From Paracoccus haematequi (GTDB lineage: Bacteria; Pseudomonadota; Alphaproteobacteria; Rhodobacterales; Rhodobacteraceae), in NCBI RefSeq assembly GCF_900631945.1, contig NZ_UZWE01000036.1, positions 124,001 through 188,000 of the forward strand: 64,000 bases of DNA. The letters run 5' to 3'. The notes below the pieces were generated by a model, which saw nothing but the letters and a program-made list of their open reading frames with translations, did not search any database and had not been told where the DNA came from. Shown here one piece after another: positions 17,258 to 25,279 of this stretch. Position 1 is the first letter of the stretch, and each line of letters begins with the position of its first letter. The position numbers and the translations under genes were made by a program.

Positions 17258-19495
17258 TTAATTTTCCATTTGGTTCAGCCGGACGCAGACGGAACTGCCG
17301 TCCTCGAAGACGCGGGAAAGAAGGGGATCGGCCGGCAGGACGGCTGTGGGTGAGAATTCGGCGACCACCTGTGTGCCGCCTGCGGCGCGGATCAGGCGCA
17401 GGCCGTCGCCGTCGACCTGCACGCGGGCATCCGCATCGCGCAGGAATTCGCTGTGGCTGCCGCGCAGCGCCAGAAGCTGTCGGGTCCAGTGCAGCTTGGC
17501 GTTCGTATCGGCCTCGCGCCGGGCCAGGGCGTCCCAATCGACGGGCAGGCGGTTGTCGGGGTCGGTCAGCGCCAGCAATCCGCCCTCGTCTCCGCGATAG
17601 ATGTCGGGAAAGCCGGGCATCAGCAGCTGGAAGGCCAGTTGCGCGAAGGCCAGGGCCTCGCCCCGGTGCAGCAGGGCTTGCAGCGCCGGATCCGGGCGCG
17701 CCGCCCATTGGTCCAGCAGGCCGCGGGCAAAGGATTTTGCGGCGGTCTCGGTCGCCGTGTCGGGATTGGTCCAGAAGCTGGTCAGCTTGGCCTCTCGCAT
17801 GGCCTTTTCGATATGGCCGTCCAGCCGGTCCGCCGCCCGTCCCGCGTCGCCGTCCCAGATCGCCAGGGCCGATTGCAGGACATACCACCGCCAGCGGGGA
17901 TCGACCGCATCGGCCGAGGGCAGCCGGGCGGCCGCGTCGAACAGCGCCTGGAAGGATCGCGGCAGGTGGCTGATCGCGACCAGCCGCATCCGGGAATCGC
18001 CCGACCGCTTGGTGTCATGGGTCGACACCAGCGTCATGTCCCCCGGCCTGCGCGCGGCCAGGAAGGCGTTGGCCTGCTCGACGGTCACGTCCGGTTCATC
18101 GGGTTCCGCGCCGACCTCGTTCGCGGCCAGATAGCGGGTCCAGCGAAATCCCGCCGTATCCTCTTGCGCCTTGGCCAGCAGCGCGCCCGAGACCTGCTGG
18201 AAGCGTCGGACGAAGACGCGGGCGGCGGCGGATTGCGGATCCAGCATCAGGTCCGCCAGCAGGTCGACCACCGCCCGGCTGCGCAGACCCTGCGCGGCAT
18301 CGTCCGCGACCCGCCCCAGCAGGTCGCGGTCATCCGGGCAGGTCCGGCAGGTGACATAGCTGCGATAGCGCGGCATGGACGCCAGCAGCGCCGTCACCGC
18401 CTCGCGCAGCGATTCCGGCCCCGGCTGGGCGAGCGGAGAGCCTTGCACGGCCAGGGCCGCCATGTCGCGCAATTGACGCCGTTCGGCAGCCAGTTCGTTG
18501 TCCAGCACGTCCAGCTTGGCCTGGCGCAGTTCGGTGCGGAAGTCCGTGTCGATCCCGGTGGCCGCGCGCCACAGGCAGTCCAGTTCGGCGATCCCCGCCG
18601 GGTCGGTGAACAGCCGCGCGATCAGGCGCGCGGCCTCGTATCCAGTGGTGCCGACAGTCTTCCAGTCCGGGGGCAGGGTCTCATCGCCGACCAGGATCTT
18701 TTCGACCCAGACCGGAGTGTCGGGCAGGGCGTGGTGCAGCCGGTCCAGATAGCCCGCCGGATCGGCCAGCCCGTCGATATGATCGACGCGCAGCCCCTGA
18801 ACCGATCCCGCGCGGACCAGATCGAAGATCAGCGCATGGGTGTCCTCGAAGACGCCGCGATCCTCGACCCGCATCCCGATCAGGCTGGTGACGTTGAAGA
18901 ACCGCCGATGGGTGATGCCGTCGCGTTCCAGGTCGGAATGGACCAGCCGCCAGTGCTGGGCGTCATGCAGCGCGCGCAGGTCATCGGTCGCAGGGCTGTC
19001 GGGGGCCAGGGGCAGCGCGGCATCGCCGAAATGCCACAGCCCGTCCGCCGCCCGGAACGCGCCGTCGGCCAACATCTTTTCGAACGGTTCGGGCAGGAAG
19101 GGCAGGACCAGCGGCCCCGCGTCCCAGTCGATGTCGAAATGCCGGGCATAGCGGCTGGCCGTTCCGTGCTTCAGCACGTCCAGCAGCCACGGGTTTTCCA
19201 GCGTGAAGGCGGTATGGTTGGGTACGATATCCAGGATGATGCCCAGGCCCTGGTCTCGGGCCGCGCGCGCCAGGGTGTCGAACCCCTTGCGCCCGCCCAG
19301 GGCCGGGTCGATGCGGGTCGGGTCGGTGATGTCGTATCCATGCGTCGAACCCGCCCCGGCCTGGAAGATCGGCGACAGATACAGATGCGAAATCCCCAGG
19401 CCCGACAGATAGGGCAGAAGCCGCGTCACCTGCGCGAAGTCCACGCCGTCGCGCAACTGGATCCGATAGGTCGCCGTGGGAATGGAGGGGATCAT
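17258..19495 (-). CDS. treY: Malto-oligosyltrehalose synthase TreY
   Basis: The 745-residue GH13 enzyme converts the reducing-end glucose pair of a maltodextrin to a trehalose unit. It starts MIPSIPTATYRIQLRDGVDFAQ, the standard TreY N-terminus, and shows ISHLYLSPIFQAGAGSTHGYDITDP, DIVPNHTAF (region I), GLRVDHIDGLADP (region II, nucleophile Asp) and VWVEKIL (region III, Glu). LVSTHDTKRSGDSRMRL carries the conserved HDTKR. Length agrees with the family. It overlaps treZ by four bases (ATGA), indicating coupled translation. Confidence 0.96.
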   Translation of the reverse strand: MIPSIPTATYRIQLRDGVDFAQVTRLLPYLSGLGISHLYLSPIFQAGAGSTHGYDITDPTRIDPALGGRKGFDTLARAARDQGLGIILDIVPNHTAFTLENPWLLDVLKHGTASRYARHFDIDWDAGPLVLPFLPEPFEKMLADGAFRAADGLWHFGDAALPLAPDSPATDDLRALHDAQHWRLVHSDLERDGITHRRFFNVTSLIGMRVEDRGVFEDTHALIFDLVRAGSVQGLRVDHIDGLADPAGYLDRLHHALPDTPVWVEKILVGDETLPPDWKTVGTTGYEAARLIARLFTDPAGIAELDCLWRAATGIDTDFRTELRQAKLDVLDNELAAERRQLRDMAALAVQGSPLAQPGPESLREAVTALLASMPRYRSYVTCRTCPDDRDLLGRVADDAAQGLRSRAVVDLLADLMLDPQSAAARVFVRRFQQVSGALLAKAQEDTAGFRWTRYLAANEVGAEPDEPDVTVEQANAFLAARRPGDMTLVSTHDTKRSGDSRMRLVAISHLPRSFQALFDAAARLPSADAVDPRWRWYVLQSALAIWDGDAGRAADRLDGHIEKAMREAKLTSFWTNPDTATETAAKSFARGLLDQWAARPDPALQALLHRGEALAFAQLAFQLLMPGFPDIYRGDEGGLLALTDPDNRLPVDWDALARREADTNAKLHWTRQLLALRGSHSEFLRDADARVQVDGDGLRLIRAAGGTQVVAEFSPTAVLPADPLLSRVFEDGSSVCVRLNQMEN

Positions 19496-21207
19496 GGGAA
19501 CCTTGTGCTGACGGAAAGGGCATAGGGATCGCTGCCGATGCGGCCCAGGGAAAATGCGGCATCGTCGGCGGCTTGCAGATCGGGCGCGGCCTGGCCCAGG
19601 CTCAGTTGCAGGTCCAGGGTTCCCTGGTGGAACGGCCAGGACGCGGCCAGGGACGCCGCGCCGTGCCGCACCACCCGCGCAGGACCGCTGCATCCGCTTT
19701 TCAGCAGCGGCACCACATGGTCGCGCCGAAAGGCCAGGGCGCGCTTGGTCAGCGCCAGCCAGTCGCGCGCGGTGCCGTCGTCTCGCCAGTCCAGCCGGGA
19801 TCGGGCGAAGGTATCGGGATCCAGCGGGTTGGGCACGCCCGATCCCAGACTGGCGATTTCGGCGAATTCGGCGGCGCGGCCTTCGCGGACGGCGCGGGCC
19901 AGATCGCCGGTGAAATCCGCGAAAAACAGAAAGGGCGTGGTCGCGCCGCGTTCTTCGCCCATGAAGATCATCGGGACATAGGGGGCCACCAGCAGCAGCG
20001 CGAAACCCGTCCTGACGCCCTGCGGGTCGGCCAGCGACAGCAGCCGTTCGCCAAGGGCGCGGTTGCCGACCTGATCATGCGTCTGGGTCGCATTGACGAA
20101 GGCGGTCGGCGGCAGGTGGCCGCAGGGCTGGCCGCGCGGGTCGTCGCGGGCGGCGCGGGGCTGGCCCTCCTCGACATGGCCGCGCTGCAAGGTCAGGCAC
20201 AGGTCGCCGATGGGGTCGACCGCGAAGCTGGCGTAATAGCTGTCGGATTCGCCCGTCAACTGGCAGTGGATCGCATGGTGGAAATCGTCGTTCCAACTGG
20301 CGTCATAGCCGTTTTCGCGCAGGAAGGGATCGTTGCGTTCATCCTCGACGATCAGATGGATGGCGCGGCTGTCGTCCACGGCGCGGGCGCGGCGGGCAAG
20401 GGCGGTCATGAAGTCCTCTGCGCCCGGCCCCGTGATCTGGTGGACCGCGTCCAGCCGCAGTCCGTCAAGGCGGAATTCGCCCAGCCAGTATTCCGCGCAC
20501 TGGATCCAGTATTCCCGCACGGCGGCTTGCGAAAAGTCGATGGCCGCGCCCCACGGCGTATGGCGGCTTTCATCGAAGAAGGCGGGGGCGGCATGGTGCA
20601 GATAGGCGCCCTCTGGCCCGAAATGGTTCATGACCAGATCCAGGACCACCATCAGCCCCAGCGAATGCGCATGATCGACAAAGCGGCACAGGTCGTCGGG
20701 GCTGCCATAGGCCGGATGCAGCGCAAAGGGCAGCACCCCGTCATAGCCCCAGCCGCGATCGCCTTGCCATTGGCCCACCGGCATCAACTCGACCGCCGTG
20801 ATCCCCACATCCGCCAGCCCGGCCAGCTTGCCCGCTGCCGCCGCCAGCGTTCCTTCCGGGGTGAAGGTGCCCAGGTGCAGTTCATAGATCACCGCCTCGG
20901 CCCAGTCGCGCCCGGCCCAGGGCGTGTGCCAGCGGTCGTCCGGTCGCGCGGTCACGACCGACGGGGCGTGGACGTCCCCCGCCTGCAAGCGGCTGGCGGG
21001 GTCGGGCATGTCGCGGCCGTCCACCCGCAGCAGATAGGTGTCGCCCGGCCGGGCAGGGGCGGTCACGGACCAGAACCCGTCCGCCTGTCGGATCATCGGG
21101 CGCTCGTCGCCATTCAGGACCAGCCCGACCCGTTCCGCCTGGGGCGCCCAGAGGTCCAGGGTCCAGCCCGCATCGGTCCAGTATCCACCCCAGCGTTGCG
21201 TCGTCAT
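19492..21207 (-). CDS. treZ: Malto-oligosyltrehalose trehalohydrolase TreZ
   Basis: The 571-residue GH13 enzyme hydrolyses the terminal trehalose from the TreY product. An N-terminal CBM48-like domain (WTLDLWAPQAERVGLVLNG) is followed by VIYELHLGTFTPEGTL, DLVMNHFGPEG, GLRLDAVHQI (nucleophile Asp) and LIVEDERNDP (acid/base Glu). THDQVGNRALGER has the conserved HDQ. The ATG at 21207 overlaps the SDR stop as ATGA. With treY and glgX it completes a TreX-TreY-TreZ route from glycogen to trehalose, a compatible solute. Confidence 0.95.
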   Translation of the reverse strand: MTTQRWGGYWTDAGWTLDLWAPQAERVGLVLNGDERPMIRQADGFWSVTAPARPGDTYLLRVDGRDMPDPASRLQAGDVHAPSVVTARPDDRWHTPWAGRDWAEAVIYELHLGTFTPEGTLAAAAGKLAGLADVGITAVELMPVGQWQGDRGWGYDGVLPFALHPAYGSPDDLCRFVDHAHSLGLMVVLDLVMNHFGPEGAYLHHAAPAFFDESRHTPWGAAIDFSQAAVREYWIQCAEYWLGEFRLDGLRLDAVHQITGPGAEDFMTALARRARAVDDSRAIHLIVEDERNDPFLRENGYDASWNDDFHHAIHCQLTGESDSYYASFAVDPIGDLCLTLQRGHVEEGQPRAARDDPRGQPCGHLPPTAFVNATQTHDQVGNRALGERLLSLADPQGVRTGFALLLVAPYVPMIFMGEERGATTPFLFFADFTGDLARAVREGRAAEFAEIASLGSGVPNPLDPDTFARSRLDWRDDGTARDWLALTKRALAFRRDHVVPLLKSGCSGPARVVRHGAASLAASWPFHQGTLDLQLSLGQAAPDLQAADDAAFSLGRIGSDPYALSVSTRFP

Positions 21208-22061
21208 ATCATCGGCTTGCCGCCGGTGACGGCGATGGTCGCACCCGAGACATAGCTGGACATCGGTTCCGCCAGCATCACATAGGCCGAAGCCAGCTCG
21301 ACCGGCTGGGCCGGGCGCTTCATGGGATAGTTTTCGCCGAATTTCGACACTTTTTCCGCATCCATGCTGGCCGGGATCAGCGGCGTCCAGACCGGGCCGG
21401 GGGCCACGACATTGGCGCGGATGCCGCGTTCTGCCAGCAGTTGCGCAAGGCCCATGGTGAAATTCTGGATCGCGCCCTTGGTGGTGGCATAGGCCAGCAG
21501 CGTCGGGTTCGGATCGTCGGAATTGATCGAGGCGGTGTTGATGATCGAACTGCCCGCCCGCATATGCGGCACGGCGGCCTTGGTCAGGTGGAACATCGCG
21601 TCGATATTGATGGCGAAGGTCTTGCGCCATTCGTCGTCCGGGATGTCTTCCAGCTTGTCGAAGGTTTCCTGATGGGCGGCGTTGTTGACCAGGATGTCGA
21701 TCTGGCCGAACACGGCCACGGCGTCGGCGATGATCTTGCGGCAATGGCCGGGGTCGGCGATGTCGCCCGGAAGGGTCAGGCATTCGCGCCCTGCGTCGCG
21801 GACCAGTTGCGCGGTGGACCGGGCGTCCTCGGTCTCGTCCAGATAGGACAGCGCCACGTCCGCCCCCTCGCGCGCAAAGGCGATGGCGACGGCGCGGCCG
21901 ATGCCGCTGTCGCCGCCGGTGATGACGGCCTTCATCCCTTCCAGCCGGCCCGCGCCGCGCCAGCTTTCCTCGCCATGGTCGGGGCGGGGGTCCATCTTCT
22001 GGAAGCTGCCGGGCAGATCCTGCTGCTGCTTGGGAAAGGGGGGCTTGGGATAATCGCGCAT
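21204..22061 (-). CDS. SDR-family oxidoreductase, stress-type
   Basis: The 285-residue short-chain dehydrogenase has VITGGDSGIGRAVAIAFAREGADV for NAD(P) binding, LVNNAAHQ, a catalytic Ser in INTASINS and the YATTK pair. Its N-terminal PPFPKQQQDLPGSFQKMDPRPDHGE extension is typical of the YhdG/YghA-like group found with general stress genes in many bacteria. The substrate is unknown. It is the first gene of the trehalose operon and overlaps treZ by four bases. On the minus strand upstream, GGAAA-N16-CGGTT is only a weak EcfG-like match. Confidence 0.9.
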   Translation of the reverse strand: MRDYPKPPFPKQQQDLPGSFQKMDPRPDHGEESWRGAGRLEGMKAVITGGDSGIGRAVAIAFAREGADVALSYLDETEDARSTAQLVRDAGRECLTLPGDIADPGHCRKIIADAVAVFGQIDILVNNAAHQETFDKLEDIPDDEWRKTFAINIDAMFHLTKAAVPHMRAGSSIINTASINSDDPNPTLLAYATTKGAIQNFTMGLAQLLAERGIRANVVAPGPVWTPLIPASMDAEKVSKFGENYPMKRPAQPVELASAYVMLAEPMSSYVSGATIAVTGGKPMI

Positions 22062-22185
22062 CTTGCGGCCTTTCTGATCGGAAGGGGGCGCCCGTTGCGG
22101 ACAGCCTGCCCAGTCAGAACCGCCGGGACGCCGACAGGTTTCCATCTTGCTGTTTATCAGTTGAAAAAACCCGTTGGCCGCGACG

Positions 22186-22211
22186 GGAACAACTGCCGCC
22201 GCGCCGTCGTT
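22186..22211 (+). promoter_or_regulatory. EcfG-type general stress promoter
   Basis: GGAAC (22186-22190), a 17 bp spacer and CGTT (22208-22211) match the alphaproteobacterial EcfG consensus exactly. The site precedes the small-protein gene at 22239 by 27 bp, which leaves room for a short leader with the AGGAG ribosome site. Confidence 0.65.
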
Positions 22212-22238
22212 TGATACCCGAACAACAGGAGCGATGAC

Positions 22239-22451
22239 ATGCGCAGTTGCGACATTCTGATAGCGGCGGGCGGGTTCCTGCTGGCAGGCGGGCTGATTGC
22301 CAAGGCGATGGGCGGGTCCAGCTCTCCCGGGCCGCGCTATGTCCGCCCGGCAGGGCGCCGCGAGATGTCGGCCCCGCCCCGGGACTGGGATCTGGTGGAC
22401 GAGACGGGGGATGAATCCTTCCCGGCCAGTGATCCTCCCGGCACTTATTGA
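22239..22451 (+). CDS. Small membrane protein with DESFPASDPP motif
   Basis: The 70-residue protein has one N-terminal transmembrane helix (ILIAAGGFLLAGGLIAKAMGG) and ends in a conserved acidic segment, WDLVDETGDESFPASDPPGTY. The DESFPASDPP tail recurs in small proteins of Rhizobiales and Rhodobacterales, often near stress genes, as far as I recall; no function is known. AGGAG lies 8 nt before the ATG, and an EcfG-type promoter lies upstream, so it is probably a general stress protein. Confidence 0.75.
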   Translation: MRSCDILIAAGGFLLAGGLIAKAMGGSSSPGPRYVRPAGRREMSAPPRDWDLVDETGDESFPASDPPGTY

Positions 22452-22458
22452 GGCTGCC

Positions 22459-22704
22459 ATGGCACCCGACGCCCAGGCGATCGCCCATGCCAAGCTGATC
22501 GACGCGCTGCCGGACCTGCTGACCCCCGACGCGCGCCGGGCGCTTTGCGACTGGCTGGCGGAACGTCAGGTTCTGCATGACGGGCAGGAAGACCCTGGCG
22601 CCGTCATTGTCGACGGGCTGGAAACCGAACTGGCCGTCGTCGAGACCTTCCGCCGGATCTCCGAGCGGCTGAACTGCCGCCGGGAAGATGACGCCAGATA
22701 TTAG
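22459..22704 (+). CDS. Small helical protein, uncharacterised
   Basis: The 81-residue acidic, helical protein (IDALPDLLTPDARRALCDWLAERQVL...) has no family I recognise and no signal or membrane segment. It follows the previous small gene by 7 bp and is probably cotranscribed from the EcfG-like promoter. Its stop overlaps the end of the convergent hydrolase gene by four bases. The ribosome site (GAGGCTGCC) is weak. Confidence 0.6.
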   Translation: MAPDAQAIAHAKLIDALPDLLTPDARRALCDWLAERQVLHDGQEDPGAVIVDGLETELAVVETFRRISERLNCRREDDARY

Positions 22705-23336
22705 ACCATCACGGCGACCAGGGGGGCGGTCTCGACCATCTCGATCTGCTGTCCGAAGCGTTTCCCATACATCTCCATCGCCGCGTCATGGGTGTCGTCC
22801 GTAGAGGAGCAGACGGCATCCGATACCAGGATGACCCGGTATCCCAGATCGACAGCGCCGATCACCGCCGCCAACAGGCAGACGTCCGTCTCTCCTCCGG
22901 TCAGGATCAGCGTGTCGATCCGATCCCGTTGCAACAGGGCGTGCAGCCGTCCGTCCATCCAGGGCGAATAGACGGGCTTGTCGAAAATCCGCGCGCGGGG
23001 CAGGTGGATCTCCAGTTCCGGCAGCAGGCGCAGCCAGTCGGGATCCAGGTTGCGCCGCAGCATCTGCGGCCATTTTTCATAATAGCGCCGCCAGGTGCCG
23101 GGCGCGTCGTCCAGTGTTTCGGGCGGGATGAAGCGGGTGAAGACGGTGCGGTCGGGCAGGGTCTCGACCAGGTGGCAGACATTCGGCAGCACCCGGCGCA
23201 TCCAGTCCACTTGCCATTCCGAACCCTTGTCGAACAGCCGCTGCATGTCGATGCACAGATGCACCGCGCGGTCGCCTGGCGGGCCGTAGGTCAGGCCGTC
23301 TTTCGCCTTGTGGCCGTCGGCGTTCTGCGGAAGCAT
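22701..23336 (-). CDS. Isochorismatase-family cysteine hydrolase
   Basis: The 211-residue protein has the family triad: Asp in LCIDMQRLF, Lys in RIFDKPVYSPW and Cys in LTGGETDVCLLAAVIGAVDLGYRV, with the expected non-proline cis-peptide neighbourhood. Members hydrolyse isochorismate, nicotinamide, N-carbamoyl compounds or other amides. Nothing here fixes the substrate. GGTAAGGAC directly before the ATG at 23336 is close to the start codon, so the exact start is moderately uncertain. Confidence 0.85.
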   Translation of the reverse strand: MLPQNADGHKAKDGLTYGPPGDRAVHLCIDMQRLFDKGSEWQVDWMRRVLPNVCHLVETLPDRTVFTRFIPPETLDDAPGTWRRYYEKWPQMLRRNLDPDWLRLLPELEIHLPRARIFDKPVYSPWMDGRLHALLQRDRIDTLILTGGETDVCLLAAVIGAVDLGYRVILVSDAVCSSTDDTHDAAMEMYGKRFGQQIEMVETAPLVAVMV

Positions 23337-23445
23337 GTCCTTACCCCGTTTCTGGATCCGTGGGGAAACGGCGCAAGGGGCGGGAAGTTTCCGGTTTTTG
23401 TCCGGCGCCGGGGCAGCCCTGGGCCGCCCCGCCGGGTGGTGGGGG

Positions 23446-23886
23446 TTACTGGACCTGGGCGATCTCGGCGTCCATGCGCTCGCGCGCCTTTTTCGACATC
23501 TTCGCGGTCTTGGCGGCATCCAGGTTCGCGGGCGCGTCGCCCACCTGGATCAGCCCCACCATGCCCATCGCGAAATGCGGCGTGCATTTCACGCCGTAAA
23601 GGCCGGGCTCGGTCACGGTCAGCGAATATTCCTCGTTGATCTTGCTTTTGAACGGCTCGACCCCTGCGGGCAGGATCTCCTTGATCGCCTCGACGTTGTG
23701 GCTCTTGTCGGTGGGGATGAAGTGGATCACGTCGCCGGGTTGGGCCTTCACGAAGGCGGGTTCGAACACCATCATCCCGGCCTCGCCCTTGTTCATCATG
23801 TGGACTTCGTGCTCGGCGGCGAAGGCTGCGCCGGACAGGGCGAAGGTCAGGGCCAAGGCGGGGGCAAGGAAGAGGGCGCGTTTCAT
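23446..23886 (-). CDS. Pseudoazurin (type 1 blue copper protein)
   Basis: The 146-residue precursor has a signal peptide (residues 1-23, ending GAAFA) and a mature cupredoxin of 123 residues. Copper ligands in the precursor are His63, Cys101, His104 and Met109, which become His40, Cys78, His81 and Met86 after cleavage. That is exactly the pseudoazurin numbering. Pseudoazurin carries electrons in the periplasm to nitrite reductase, nitrous oxide reductase or peroxidase in Paracoccus and relatives. An FNR/NNR-type site 78 bp upstream suggests induction under low oxygen or nitric oxide. No denitrification enzyme genes are in the window. Confidence 0.96.
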   Translation of the reverse strand: MKRALFLAPALALTFALSGAAFAAEHEVHMMNKGEAGMMVFEPAFVKAQPGDVIHFIPTDKSHNVEAIKEILPAGVEPFKSKINEEYSLTVTEPGLYGVKCTPHFAMGMVGLIQVGDAPANLDAAKTAKMSKKARERMDAEIAQVQ

Positions 23887-23963
23887 GGGTCTTTCTCCTG
23901 AAGTCGCGGACCGGGAAACGGTCCGTTCAAGGGCCGGATTAGGCCCTTGCGCCGCCCTGCACT

Positions 23964-23977
23964 TTGACCAAGCGCAA
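23964..23977. promoter_or_regulatory. FNR/CRP-family binding site upstream of pseudoazurin
   Basis: TTGACCAAGCGCAA fits the TTG-N8-CAA core of FNR/NNR/DNR sites, with one half (TTGAC) perfect and the other (CGCAA) one mismatch off GTCAA. It lies 78 bp before the pseudoazurin ATG, consistent with a site near -41 given a leader of about 35 nt. The divergent dinB start is 103 bp away on the other side. Confidence 0.5.
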
Positions 23978-24079
23978 ACTGCACGGCGAAAATCGGCGGC
24001 GGAGGAAATATTCCGTTCCGCATTTGTTTCCGCTGCTGTGGTCGATTAGACTGGCGGGGCAAGTCAGGGACCGATCCAG

Positions 24080-25192
24080 ATGCCGCAACCCGACAATCAT
24101 GCCGCACCGATGGCCGACGCGGGGATCCGCAAGATCATCCATGTCGACATGGACGCCTTCTATGCCTCGGTCGAGCAGCGCGACAACCCGGACCTGCGCG
24201 GCAAGCCCGTGGCCGTGGGCGGGTCGACCGCGCGCGGTGTCGTCGCCGCCGCCAGCTATGAGGCGCGGGTGTTCGGCGTGCGCTCGGCCATGCCGTCGGT
24301 GACTGCGAAGCGCCGCTGCCCGGATCTGATCTTCGTGAAGCCGCGCTTCGAGGTCTATCGCGCCGTGTCCCAGCAGATCCGCCAGGTCTTTGCCGAACAT
24401 ACCGACCTGATCGAGCCGCTGTCCCTGGACGAGGCCTATCTGGACGTGACCGAAAACAAGCAGGCCATCCCCGTGGCCACCACCATCGCCCTGATGATCC
24501 GCGACCGGATCCGGCAGGTGACGGGGCTGAACGCATCTGCGGGGATTTCCTACAACAAGTTCCTGGCGAAACTGGCCAGTGACCTGAACAAGCCGAACGG
24601 GCAGGCGGTCATCACGCCCGCGCGGGGACCGGCCTTCGTGGCCGAACTGCCGGTCAAGAAATTCCACGGCATCGGCCCGGCCACTGCGGCCAAGATGGAG
24701 CGGCTGGGCATCGTCACCGGCGCCGACCTGCGCGCCCGTTCGGCCGAATTCCTGCGCCAGCATTTCGGCAAGGCGGGGGACTGGTACTGGCGCATCTCTC
24801 GCGCGATCGACCACCGCCCGGTCGAGCCGCACCGGATCCGCAAATCGGTCGGATCCGAGGACACCTTTTCCGCCGACATCTTCGATTTCGACCCCGCCCG
24901 GCAAGAGGTCGCGGCCCTGGCGGACAAGGTCTGGAAAGCCTGCGACAGCAGGCACCTGACCGGGCGGACCGTGACGCTGAAGGTGAAATACGCCGATTTC
25001 CAGCAGATCACCCGCAGCCGGACCTTGACCGGCCCGGTCCACGGCGCCGGCGATCTGGAAGCCGTCGCGGTCGGCCTGTTGCAGCCGCTGTTTCCGACGG
25101 CCAAGGGCATCCGCCTGCTGGGCGTCACCCTGTCCTCGCTTGAGGAGGACGAGGGGCAGGCCCCGCAGTTGTCCCTGCCGGGCTTCGATTAA
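24080..25192 (+). CDS. dinB: DNA polymerase IV (DinB)
   Basis: The 370-residue Y-family polymerase has catalytic HVDMDAFYASVE (Asp23) and SLDEAYLDV (Asp117, Glu118), the GISYNKFLAKLASDLNKPNGQ palm segment, and the helix-hairpin-helix FHGIGPATAAKMERLGI. The little-finger domain ends the protein. A C-terminal QLSLPGFD peptide is a probable clamp-binding motif (QLSLPGF). It performs error-prone bypass of DNA lesions. I did not see a GTTC-N7-GAAC LexA box upstream. The start could instead be at Met11. Confidence 0.95.
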   Translation: MPQPDNHAAPMADAGIRKIIHVDMDAFYASVEQRDNPDLRGKPVAVGGSTARGVVAAASYEARVFGVRSAMPSVTAKRRCPDLIFVKPRFEVYRAVSQQIRQVFAEHTDLIEPLSLDEAYLDVTENKQAIPVATTIALMIRDRIRQVTGLNASAGISYNKFLAKLASDLNKPNGQAVITPARGPAFVAELPVKKFHGIGPATAAKMERLGIVTGADLRARSAEFLRQHFGKAGDWYWRISRAIDHRPVEPHRIRKSVGSEDTFSADIFDFDPARQEVAALADKVWKACDSRHLTGRTVTLKVKYADFQQITRSRTLTGPVHGAGDLEAVAVGLLQPLFPTAKGIRLLGVTLSSLEEDEGQAPQLSLPGFD

Positions 25193-25279
25193 CATCGTGT
25201 TATCCATCCGGCAGGATCGGTTCTTGCCAGTTATCCCCAGGCGGGCATTATGGGTGAAACCGCCCGATGGACATGTCCC

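Noticed and set aside
22120..22150. Weak EcfG-like match (GGAAA-N16-CGGTT) before the SDR gene
   Set aside because: Both elements deviate from consensus, so I did not list it as a promoter.
24000..24080. LexA box upstream of dinB
   Set aside because: GTTC-N7-GAAC was not found; GGAAATATTCC is a palindrome but does not fit the alphaproteobacterial LexA site.
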